A stretch of DNA of 64,000 nt. Origin: Lathyrus oleraceus. Its lineage: Eukaryota; Streptophyta; Magnoliopsida; Fabales; Fabaceae. Each line of letters opens with the position of its first letter. The stretch's first letter is position 1. The DNA lies in NCBI RefSeq assembly GCF_024323335.1, contig NC_066585.1:534030082-534094081 (forward strand). Reading direction: 5' to 3'. Positions 47,068 through 56,650 of this stretch are shown here, in pieces. Position numbers and translations under genes: made by a program. Under the pieces are notes generated by a model. That model did not search any database, was not told where the DNA came from, and saw only the letters and a list, made by a program, of their open reading frames with translations.

Positions 47068-48873
47068 ATGTCACAACATCCTTCATCTTTTGGTTCTAAA
47101 AACACCAAACCTGGGTACAAAGCTAGAACACCCTCTATGGACTTTCTTCATGAAGACATTTTGGAAGTGATTCCCTTATCAGTCATCCCAGGCGACGCTC
47201 CTAGTCCATCCTCCACGGCTGGACATACTCAAGGTAATAGTTCTGATAACCCTACCTCTAAAGATGACATGCATCATACTGATCGTGTCATTAGAAATCT
47301 TGTCACGAGGATCCTAAATGAAGGACACTCAGTAAAGGGAGTTTCGACTCCTCTATCTAGAAGGGAACCCTCACCTGAGGTGGAACTTCACAATGAGAAA
47401 GATGATGAGTCATCTAGGTCTGAGAAAGATATAGCTGCTTAGGGACTATGTTCTTTAGGGCAAACCTTGCCTTGTAAGAAATCTGTAGATGCTTCTCAGT
47501 CTAAGAAGCATGACTCTGGTAAGAAGGTGATTGACTTGGAAGAAGAAAGCTCAGATGATAAATATGATAGCTTGCTTCATCACTTGAAGCCAAGTGTTGC
47601 TAAGAGAATGAAAACCGGGAAGGGTAGGTTTGTGGCTGAGATGATGACAGCCAAAACTAGTAAGAAGGCTACTGCTGTAGGCCCTTCAAAGTCATGGAGT
47701 AAAGTGGAGGTAAGGAAGAGAAAGGTAAGAGAAAGTTCTGATTCAGAGGAAGATGTTGAAGACGATGTCCCAAACATCTCTCCTGTCAAAAAGCCAGCTG
47801 TTAGAAAATCCCCTGCTAAGGTTGTTGCTGTGCATTTGGACAAAATTTCCTTCCATCTGGAAGATGGTGCAACCAAGTGGAAATTTGTAATCCAAAGGAG
47901 AGTAGCTGTGGAAAGAGAACTGGGAAAGGATGTTGTGGAAGTTAAGGAGGTCATGGACCTGATCAAGTCTGCTGGTTTAATGAAAACAGTTAGTGGGTTA
48001 TCTCAATATTTTGAAGGTCTTGTTAAAGAGTTTATGGTGAACATCCCTGAGGACATTGCTGACAAGAACAACAAAGAGTTTTGTAAGGTGTTTGTTAGAG
48101 GAAAGTGTGTGAAGTTTTCTCCAACTGTGATCAATAAGTTCCTTGGAAGAGGAACATAAGGTGCTGTTGAACTAGAGGCCACAGACAATGAGGTCTGTAG
48201 GAAAATAACTGCTGGACAGGTCAAGGAGTGGCCAAGCAAAAAGCATATCTCTGCTGGAAAATTAATTGTGAAATATGCTATCTTGCATAAGATAGGGTCA
48301 GCAAACTGGGTACTAACAAACCACATCTCTACAATCTCTAATGCTCTTGGAAGGATCATATTTGCTATTGAAACCAAGCTTAATTTTGATTATGGAAGAT
48401 TCATGTTTGAACAAATTATCAAACATGCTTCTACAAATGCAGTGATGTTGCCCATTGCTTTTCCCTCAATAATTTATGGGATAATCCTAAGCCATCAACC
48501 TGGAATACTAAGCACTAGTGATATCCCTAGTAGAAGAAAACCTCAATTGTCAGTTCATTACAAATTATTTGAAGGTAGTCATGTCAATGACATTGTCATG
48601 ACATCTGCTGTAAAGAAGCCAACCTCTCAAGGTGGCCTGATTGCTGAACTGAAAGAGACCTGTAAGGAATTGGAGACTGGGATAAGGGTGGCTAAAGCTA
48701 GGAAAGAAGCTCTAGAGGTTCTGATTAATAGCTTGGAGTAAGGAGATATGGATAATGTTGGTCAAGCCAAGGACACAGATGCCCACACCTCAAGTGAGAG
48801 CTCTGAATCTCAAGATAACTCAAGTGGCAGTTCTGGATCTGAAGCTGATGAAGATGCTAGCTTCTCTGTCTGA
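47068..48873 (+). pseudogene. Env-like / extra ORF of Maximus-like copia (in-frame stops)
   Basis: One reading frame from ATG 47068 to TGA 48871-48873, 602 codons, interrupted only by in-frame stops at 47440-47442 (TAG), 48157-48159 (TAA) and 48739-48741 (TAA), with no frameshift. The N-terminal third is Ser/Pro/acidic and disordered. The middle is Lys-rich. The centre (about residues 260-365) matches by eye the 'putative plant transposon protein' type domain (FVRGKCVKFSPTVINKFLGR) found in extra ORFs of SIRE and Athila elements. The C-terminus has a short coiled coil and a Ser/acidic tail. It was called env-like in SIRE, but I see no signal peptide, no clear membrane segment and no viral glycoprotein motif. 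Function unknown. Confidence 0.75.
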
Positions 48874-49542
48874 GTTGTGGTGAAGATGGTTCCCCTGTTA
48901 TAATGATGTGCTGTTCTGGATGCTTTGATGTTTGATGTTTGATGTTTTTTTTGGCAGTCTTGTTTTGATGCCTTGATGTAACTTTTGGGTTCTCTTTGTG
49001 ATGTCTCTGGATTTCTTTTTATCTCAGCTCCTATATCTGTGTATAATTGTGGTTCTGTAACACTTGACAATATGTTCTAACATTCTATATGTTTTAACAT
49101 TCTATGTGACATTCTCTGTTGGACTAATAGACATTTATTTTGTCTCATTGGTCTCTTTGGTCTATTTTGACTAAAAAGGGGGATAAGTAGCTAAAGGAGA
49201 GCTACAATTAATATGTGGAGAGCTGCAGTTAATATGTGCTATGTAGTAGCTAGGATATAAACAGATGACAACTGATGCTGAACATGATGATGTTTTGTGG
49301 AGTACAGGTGATGTTGAAGGAGATGTCAGATGGGGGGAATGGATGTTACAGGTGTGTTGAAGGAGATGTTTGTGTTGAACAGACTTAGGGGGAGAAGAAG
49401 CACATATTTGATTAATGTGTGTTTACTAGTTGCTATTATAGCTAGTAAATGTGTGGTTTATTACTTCTGCTGCTGCTTAACTGCTGATGTGTTTATTGTA
49501 CTCTTGTGAACAAATGGACTGATATATGTTTTAGCCAAAATT
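48874..49542 (+). other. Non-coding 3' region of Maximus-like element
   Basis: Between the env-like ORF and the polypurine tract. It includes a short TTTGATG tandem (about 48925-48950), 'GGGGGAGAAG' purine patches near 49390 and the duplicated phrase 'GAGCTACAATTAATATGTGG/GAGCTGCAGTTAATATGTGC' near 49200. No coding capacity. Confidence 0.6.
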
Positions 49543-49558
49543 TGCCAAAGGGGGAGTT
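49543..49558 (+). promoter_or_regulatory. Polypurine tract of Maximus-like copia
   Basis: GCCAAAGGGGGAGTTT directly before LTR start TGTTGG. CCAAAGGGGGAGATT-like tracts are characteristic of SIRE/Maximus. Confidence 0.85.
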
Positions 49559-50518
49559 TGTTGGTTCTATGTGTTGCCAGCAATTTTGGTAAAACCTAGA
49601 GTGTTCATAAGGTGTCACAAGTGTTGTCTTGACATAAGATAACATGTACCTGCAGGATGTTTAAAATGTGATTATGCAGGATTTTACTGAGATGTCAGAC
49701 CCGATGTCATGACATATGTATACAGAACATTCAGTCTGAATGTTATGTATTATGTGATTGCGTTTTTAATGCTAATCTATGTATGATTGATGAGATGATT
49801 GAACGCGCTATCAATCATTAATTACAACTAGATTGACTTATTTTACAAGGAGATATAATCAGCTATCATGAGAAGATATGAATGGAAAATAGTTTTAGGG
49901 TTTTATGATGTCCAAGCCCAGCCAATTGCTTCTATATAAAGGACATGGAAAACCTGGTTTTATACATAAGAAATAACGAACGGAATATTGAGAGAGAATA
50001 AGGGTTTTAGTCTTGTGTGGTCGTGTGAATTGTAAGCCATCCAATTCATCCATAGATGATTGAATTGGACTGATTTTTGAGTTGTAATTTATCCACTCTA
50101 AGCTTTGAAGCATGAGTGTGTGTTTACTTGATTGAAGCTTTTAAGTAAGATCAAGTATGTGTCTTTGAAGAGTGTCTTCTTTTCATTGTAATTCTTGTTT
50201 TATATCACTACTGTGATTGAGGGGGAGTGGGTACGATCTCATATGTAAGAGTTCTTAGGTAGAAGTCACACGGATAGAGATTAGGTGAAAAGACTGTAAC
50301 TTGAAGTTGTTTACTGAGAGTCTTTGAACTGATTTTGTTTAGTGGATTTCCTTCCTAGCTTGGTAGCCCCGAGACGTAGGTGAGTTTGCACCGAACTGGG
50401 TTAACAATTGCTTGTGTCTCTTGCATTACTTTTCTTTATCTTTTATCATGTTTGTATTGTTCAGATATTAGTGTCGTGACATTACCTTCGACATCTCATA
50501 TCTGATACCAAAATTTCA
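49559..50518 (+). repeat. Maximus-like copia 3' LTR
   Basis: Starts TGTTGGTTCT after the polypurine tract. TATATAAA at 49933-49940 marks the U3 promoter. The end is placed at ..AAAATTTCA (50518) because the final 'TCTGATACCAAAATTTCA' block looks like an LTR tail. The 5' LTR is outside the window, so the right boundary may be off by tens of bases. Confidence 0.65.
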
Positions 50519-51589
50519 GTTCAGACTCATTGTTATTATTCAGTTATTGATTATGCTCATTGCCTTTTGTTTGTTACGACATTCGGATTGATTTTGATAA
50601 GTAGTGACTATTGACCCTAAGGGCTATTTATCTGACATAATTTAACTGTTAAATTCGCTAATTAACAAGGGATAGTATGATTAGAAATTGTGACTTATGG
50701 ATTAACGCGCTGTGTGGCCTAGTTTAACGGTATAATTGACTTGAGAGATCAGAGAATTAAAGATTAGGCTAGTGAGCTACATGCCAAAGGATTGGGTACA
50801 GCGGTTGGGTTAATCTATTGTGTAACTTTGTAGTCATTGCATGTCTGTTAACGCGTATTTCATCAATCAAGTAGAGATAGGAGATTCTGATAATAAGATT
50901 TGACTTCCTTTATCATAATTGTTATCAAAACTTCTCTCTTTTATTTTCGACTAAAACAATCCGAAAAATGTCCCTTTTAGTATTTCACTTACATCGCACA
51001 ACGTACCTTGTTTTAAGTTCGCAATGCATGTGGAGACAAATATATTTTTATTATTTCAATAACAACACTAGTACACTCGCTAGTAAATTGTCCATCAATC
51101 TGAAACACTAGACTTGTTTATTACTTTGAATTTTTTATTACTTCGATAGCAACACTAGTATTTAGATATAATAAACTCAATTGTGCTTTACCCCTCGTTT
51201 AAATGTAAAAACTAAGGGAAAAAGTGATTTCATCATCGTTTAGGGAGTTTTGCTGAAGATAAAAAATCTCCTAGATTTTTTAAGAGAATGAAGATGAAAC
51301 GAGTGTTAAGAGGTAAATAAAAAGTTAGAGTCTAACCATGTAAAATATACATGGAAAAGAACGTTCACGTCAGATATCAGGGTCAACCGAGGGAATAAAT
51401 TAATTTAAAATTAAAATATATCATATTCTGAGAATTTTATGTAAATGATATTTTCATTCGGTTGGAAAAAATAACCAAGGTAATAGACAAATTTAAAAGT
51501 AAAAAAAAATTAATAGAAAAATAAGGGTCATTTGAAACAATAATACATTTAAGTGAATAATCCACATAAAGGAACAAAATAACAAATGA
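50519..51589. other. AT-rich intergenic stretch with possible old LTR tail
   Basis: No gene seen. The phrases 'TTATT(A)TTTCAATAACAACACTAGTACACTCGC' (about 51050-51078) and 'TTATTACTTCGATAGCAACACTAGTA' (about 51138-51163) repeat each other and resemble LTR ends, so this may hold decayed retrotransposon sequence. I cannot place it in a family. Confidence 0.4.
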
Positions 51590-52345
51590 GTTTCTAGGTC
51601 AACATCGGAAGTAAACATAGTGGTCGAACTGACTTCTAATGAAACCTATGTGTGCCATGAACTTGTCGAATCTCTTATTCCACTGTAGAGGAGATTTTTT
51701 TAGCCCATATAAAGATCTATTCGGTTTGCACACATAATCTTCCTTTCCCTTTGCTGTATACCTTCAGGTTACATCATCAATATTGTTTCATCTAGATCTC
51801 CATACAAGAAAGCAGTCTTCACATACATTTATTCCAGTTCTAGGTCGAACTGTGCCACCATGGAAAGTATTATTCAAATGGACATGTGCTTCACAACAGG
51901 AAAGAACACATCATTGAAGTCGAAACCTTCTTTTTGAGTGAAACCCCTTGCGACCAATCTTGCCTTGTATCTCTTCGACGTCACTCCTTCGATTCCTTCA
52001 TTAACTTTGAAAATCCACTTACAACTGACTAACCTGGATCCAACAAGTTTCTTGATCACTTCCCAAGCGTGGTTATCATGAAGAGACTTCATCTCATCAT
52101 CCATGGCCTTCATCCATTCAGTCTTATTTTGACTCGCCATAACTTCTTTATAGTCTCTAGGTTCTTCATCTAGAACCTTACTTGCAGAGATTAATGCATA
52201 AGTTATGAGATCTGCATACCCAAGTCTTTGAGGTGGTTTGATGACTCTTCTCGTCCTATCTCTAGCCAATAAGTAGTCATTGATAGTTTCCTCAACTTCC
52301 TCAGTATCTTCAGCATCTTGTGCTTCTTCTTCGACTTGATTTGGG
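51590..52345 (-). pseudogene. Copia RT N-terminal fragment, inverted
   Basis: Minus-strand frame 52395-51874 encodes the acidic linker and the start of copia RT (EWMKAMDDEMKSLHDNHAWEV.., SCKWIFKV, KARLVARGFTQKEGFDFNDVF). RT continues to about 51600 with stops, including the (Q)MDVKTAFLYGDL region, here with stop codons. It is head-to-head with an RNase H fragment on the plus strand starting at about 52346, so the two pol pieces of one element are inverted relative to each other. Confidence 0.8.
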
Positions 52346-52826
52346 AGACTATGATGAAGGAAAAGAATACAAACTAGTGGGATACACCGAATCAAGTTGG
52401 TGTAGTGATGTTGAGGATCGAAAATCCACAGCTGGCTATGTGTTTATGCTAGGTGGTGCACCAATTGCTTGTAGTTCGAGAAAAGAGCCAGTGGTGGCAT
52501 TATCGTCGTGCGAAGCAAAATACATAACTGCTTCCCTTTATGCATATCAAGGAACGTGGATGGTGAATTTGGCCGAAGAGATAACAACAAAGAGTCATGG
52601 AGCATGAAGATCGACAACATGTCAACTATCAATTTGGAGAAGAATCCGATAGCACATGGTCGAAGCAAGCACATCAAAATGAGGTTCCATTATTTTCGAG
52701 AGCAGGTAGCAAATAGGAAGATAAATGTGGAACAATGCAGAACTGAGAATCAGATTGCAGACATCATAACGAAGGGAGTGCAAGTCGGAGTGTTCAAAAG
52801 ACTAAGAGCTATAATAAATAGATAAC
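52346..52826 (+). pseudogene. Copia RNase H fragment
   Basis: Reads EGKEYKLVGYTESSWCSDVEDRKSTAGY-type RNase H from about 52350, shifts frame near 52600 and continues to TAA at 52823-52825 (RSKHIKMRFHYFREQV, ENQIADIITKGV). It differs from the Maximus-like RNase H at 46230-46860, so it belongs to another copia family. Its own 3' LTR follows at 52851. Confidence 0.85.
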
Positions 52827-52850
52827 TTAGACACAATGATTTAGGTGGTA

Positions 52851-53437
52851 TGTTGAGTTTTAATTCCTTGTGTCGAAGCAGGTTGCTCGACAGAAGCAAG
52901 GAAGTGTCGAACCATCTAATGTGTTGAGTTGTGTTAGTGTGTCAAAGTGTCGAAGCATGTTGCTTCACACATGACTTCGACTTACGCCTATTTTAGTAGT
53001 GTTAGCTATTTTGAACTTTTATAGTTTTGAGTTTTGACTTGGGGTCCAAATTAACCAAAACTTATAAATAGAGGGAGTAACCCTTATTCTTGTAATGAAG
53101 TGAATAGAGTATTCATAATATTGTAATTCACAGTATTTTGCAGTTTCAAAGTGAATAAGAAGTTTTCCACAGTTTGTCGGTAGAGAGAAACTCTCCAGAA
53201 TTTTAATTCTTCTCCTCCTTCATCGTTCTTTACTTTCTTTCTTTCTCAATTGTTTTTCTCTTTTCATTGTTGTTATGTTGGTGATAACAATCTTGTTCAT
53301 CAAAATTGATTGAAATTCTCCATAAATTATAGTGGATTTCCAACCTTTACAAAACATATATTTGCAATTGTATCTTTTGAAACTTAATTTCCAGCCTGAG
53401 TTCCACATGATTGGGTGAGAGTTTTCTACAACCCATC
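52851..53437 (+). repeat. Copia LTR
   Basis: Starts TGTTGAGTTT just after a purine-rich tract (52840-52850). U3 contains several GTGTCGAAGC motifs, and TATAAATA lies at 53063-53070. The right end is set near 53437 because sequence homologous to the 58829 duplicate begins there. The exact end and target duplication are uncertain. Confidence 0.6.
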
Positions 53438-53775
53438 AAGAAGGTGTATAGTTAATTTTCATAATTCTTTGGAATACCCTTATACTCCCTTAATATTATT
53501 TTCTTATAAAAAAACCTTGGCCATATTCCTCTGAGACTGGGTTTAAATGCCAAGAGAAAAAAAAGAAACTAGATAGAAAGTCACCTTAAAATAGAATAAA
53601 TGAAATCACAAACAGCCAATATACTACTCTCCAACTTTCCTTATATTTTAACATATATATTTGCATGAAGTATATATTAATTAATTATGGTCAATAAGTA
53701 AATAGCGTGTAATTTTCTACTAGAAACGAAGTTGCCTGCCTATATCAGCCTTATTGTGAAACCCTCCCTTGTTAT

Positions 53776-53782
53776 TATAAAA
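53776..53782 (+). promoter_or_regulatory. TATA box of gene copy A
   Basis: TATAAAA in the context CTTGTTATTATAAAACCTCC. It is conserved in copy B (59172-59178). The leader would start about 30 bp downstream. A 5'-leader intron is possible: donor GTGAAG at 53842 and acceptor TGGCAG ending 54047, also conserved (59226 and 59517). Confidence 0.55.
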
Positions 53783-54061
53783 CCTCCAAAATACACTTAA
53801 ACCGACAACAAATTCCTCAGAGCTTCAAGCGAGGAAAATAGGTGAAGCTTGATTCAAAGTTGTGAAATATTTGGTAAATATTTAGCATGTATTTCCAAAC
53901 AAATTGCTGCTTTTTTCTTTCTTTTCATCTTTATTGTTTTTCATCCTTATAAAGTTATTCCTCTAAAATTGTAGGATTCTTTTTTACATCATATTTAGTT
54001 AACTGTATGTTCAAATATAATTATCCTTTTTCTCTTAATTGTGGCAGAGAAAACTGCCAAC

Positions 54062-54604
54062 ATGGTTGGGTGGAATGAAAGAACTCCGGGAAAAATAAAC
54101 AAGTTGGGTTTGGCGGAAAACCCTATGAAGCCTTCGCCGGTCAAAACAAGAGCATCTCCCCCAAAAAGGTTTAGCAATAAGGTGGACATGAGAGCGGAAT
54201 CAATTGGGTTCCTCCAGACAGGCTTAGATTCCATCAAAAGTGGCACTAAACAAATAAAGGAGAATTTAAAGTCTAGGAAACTTTCATTGACAGCCATACC
54301 TCCCATCTCAGCCTTTGGTGAATTACCAGGCTTAAAATCGATATCAATGTTTGGAAATTCCTCCGGTCCGGGCTCAACTTCCGCGACAGGCCAATCCTCA
54401 CAGCAAGGAAAATTCACCAGGTCAGGCTCATCTTACGGGACAAGCCAATCTTCCTACCAAACCCCTGATGAAAGTTATTACGATAGAATGAAATCAAGGC
54501 TAGAAAGTTCCTTCAGATTGGACTCACCTTCCGGGACAGATCAATCTTCCCTCCCACCCAATGATAATTCAACGGTAGGAAGTTCCTCCAGGTTGGGCTC
54601 ATAA
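54062..54604 (+). CDS. Small basic Ser/Gly-rich protein, unknown, copy A
   Basis: 180 codons from ATG 54062 to TAA 54602-54604. I do not recognise the family. The N-terminal 70 residues are rich in Lys, Arg, Pro and Ser, with GTKQIKE near residues 62-68. The C-terminal half is Ser/Gly/Gln/Tyr-rich and low complexity, with loose repeats of 'S(S/Y)..GQSS' and 'SGSSYGT'. No signal peptide, membrane segment or catalytic motif is seen; it is probably disordered. The frame is also open upstream to GTG 54041, which corresponds to an ATG in copy B, but the only AUG in this copy that keeps the frame is at 54062. TATA and possible leader intron lie upstream. Conservation of the ORF in both copies supports a real gene. 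Confidence 0.6.
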   Translation: MVGWNERTPGKINKLGLAENPMKPSPVKTRASPPKRFSNKVDMRAESIGFLQTGLDSIKSGTKQIKENLKSRKLSLTAIPPISAFGELPGLKSISMFGNSSGPGSTSATGQSSQQGKFTRSGSSYGTSQSSYQTPDESYYDRMKSRLESSFRLDSPSGTDQSSLPPNDNSTVGSSSRLGS

Positions 54605-54917
54605 AAAAAAAGCAGCAAACAAAACTAGGGAAAAAAAAGAAGGAACTCTTTTAATGTCATAGTGATCAGCCAAATGATCAATCATTGCAATTAGTACTAC
54701 CAACCAACCATAATAAAATATGGAACTCTTTTAATGTCATGTCTAAATAATGTCTAGCAACTATTGTGGAGAAATAATATCCCTTTACTAGTGCTAGCCA
54801 ATGTTATGTTCTTGTATCTTCTTTTTATTTTATTTTACTTTTTGCTCCATCGATTTGTCTTTCATTTTAATCTTCCAAATTTGATTACAATATCTATCTA
54901 TTATTCAAATAATAGCT

Positions 54918-55139
54918 CTTTTACTTGTGTTAATGCTTTTTTATTTATTATTTATAAATTACTTATCTTGTATGTGGTTTGCAAACTTGTATAAGTTATG
55001 AAGTTAGTTACACCTTCATCTGTATTTGACAAAATTTATTAAATATTTATTAGAATATATTTAATAATTTATATAAACCTTGTTGCAATTACAAACTCAT
55101 CATTTGCTTTCTTTCAAAATTTTGTTCCATTTTCAATGA
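54918..55139. other. AT-rich intergenic sequence
   Basis: No gene or structured repeat seen. Confidence 0.6.
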
Positions 55140-56200
55140 TGTAACATTTGTCATACACTTACTCATCTTAAACCTCTTCAAGATGTTTTGGACATACTTC
55201 GTCTAGTGCATAAACACTCATTCACTCGTGTCTTTTTAAACTACATCACTAAGAAATATGACAAATTTCCTAAGTCGGACATTTCAAACTTCTGCGTCAG
55301 TTTCAACTTAACCTCTTTTATTCCTAATTCATTTGCATTTGTAATTTGCAAATTATCCACGTGCAAGCATATGATGACTCGACTATGCCTGCTTGCATTT
55401 TTGACATACACAACAACATGTTCTAAGACACATTTTGAGAAACCAGCTTCGATCAAAAAGCTATATATTGTCTTATTCCAAGCCCTTGGGGCTTGCTTCA
55501 AACCATAAATAACCTTCCTCAATCTGTATACCTTCGACTCCTAAACTTTGATTTTGAATTCCGGTGGTTGACTAACATATAGACTTCTTCCAAAGGTCCA
55601 TTTAGAAGCATTGACTTTACATCTAGTTGATGTATCTTCCATCCTTTGTATGCTGCAGTCGACACAATAATTCTTATGGTTTCCAGCCTTGCCACAGGTG
55701 TATAACTTCGTCAAAATCAATATCAGGTTTTTGTAGAAAACCTCTTCCTACCAGTATTGCCTTGTGCACACAATCTCACCCTTAGTTTCAACTTGTAAAC
55801 CCACTTCACACCAATTGACTTCTTGGTTATTTTTTTGACAAGTTCTCAGGTCTTGTTCTTCTCGATTGCCTTGAATTCTTCTTGCATGGTTGCTAAAAAA
55901 TACGAATCATTCATGGCTTGATTCAAATCGATTGGTTATGTTTCAACCATCATCATTACTTCTTCTATTAATTCATCATTTGCATCAACTGCTTGATCTG
56001 GAAATCTCTCATATTTAGCTAGCCTTGTCGACTCAGTTCTTGTTTTAGTTGATCTCTTAACATTCTGCTCAGGTGGTTATTCGTTTCGATTGGTTCTAAC
56101 TTCAATATGTTGGTCTTCATCAAACACAATTATGTTTGTGTCTTGATCTTGTCGAACTGTCCCTTGACTCCAATCCCACCCTTTGCTTTCATCCACTAAA
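55140..56200 (-). pseudogene. Copia RT relic between the duplicated genes
   Basis: Minus strand, read with many frame changes: linker from about 56200, then VKWVYKLKLR-like sequence, [21 protein letters not shown], and frame 55522-55241 with YGLKQAPRAW. The YVDD site reads HVDN, so a catalytic Asp is lost. It has no LTRs and is an old fragment. Confidence 0.8.
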
Positions 56201-56213
56201 ATATCGCAATTGA

Positions 56214-56650
56214 TCACAAGTTTATCACAACTATGGGATACGTTATGGCAATCCTCTTAACAAAAATATGATATTTGGTAATCCTTATATGGAAAAATGA
56301 GTTACGGTAATCGTTGTAACCATGATATGCCTTCTGGAAATCCTCAGAACTAAATGATGACATGTGATAATCCTCAGATGGAAAATGAGTTATGGTAATT
56401 CTCATAACCATTAGACGTGTTCTTGCAATCCTCATAACAAAGTGACAACAATATCTGGTAATCCTCAGATAGAAAAATAAGTTAGGGTAATGCTTGCTAC
56501 CGTGTCATGCGTTATGGAAATCCTCTGAACAAAATGATTACAACATCTTGTAATCCTCAGATGGAAAAATGAGTTACGGTAATCCTTGTAACCATGAGAT
56601 GCGCTCTTGCAATCCTCAGAATAAAATGAGCGGTTTCCGAAAATCCTCCG
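56214..56650. repeat. Tandem repeat of about 90 bp, 4-5 copies
   Basis: The landmark GTTA(C/T/G)GGTAA occurs at 56301, 56389, 56481 and 56573 (spacings 88, 92, 92). Within units 'GGTAATCCTCAGATGGAAAAATGA' recurs. Units are diverged. It adjoins an Ogre-type 3' UTR relic, and the GGTAA core resembles the ATCGGTAAA core in Ogre-2. Confidence 0.8.

Larger units (their letters stand above)
16378..50518 (+). mobile_element. Maximus/SIRE-like Ty1/copia element, host of three Ogre insertions
   Basis: A plus-strand copia element whose pieces join in order once the Ogre insertions are removed: gag zinc knuckle and protease (16378-17025), integrase and RT (21985-23956), RNase H (46225-46860), env-like ORF (47068-48873), polypurine tract and 3' LTR (49559 to about 50518). 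The 5' LTR and gag start lie left of the Ogre-1 and Athila block. The domain order PR-INT-RT-RH followed by a large extra ORF is typical of the SIRE/Maximus lineage. Stops and small frameshifts make this copy non-functional. Confidence 0.88.
53441..54917 (+). repeat. Duplicated segment, copy A
   Basis: Matches 58829-60249 over its whole length in direct orientation: promoter, leader, ORF and 3' flank, with substitutions and small indels. A copy-specific 80-bp insertion near 54642-54722 repeats GGAACTCTTTTAATGTCAT. The copies are now 4 kb apart because copia and Ogre relics lie between them. Confidence 0.85.
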
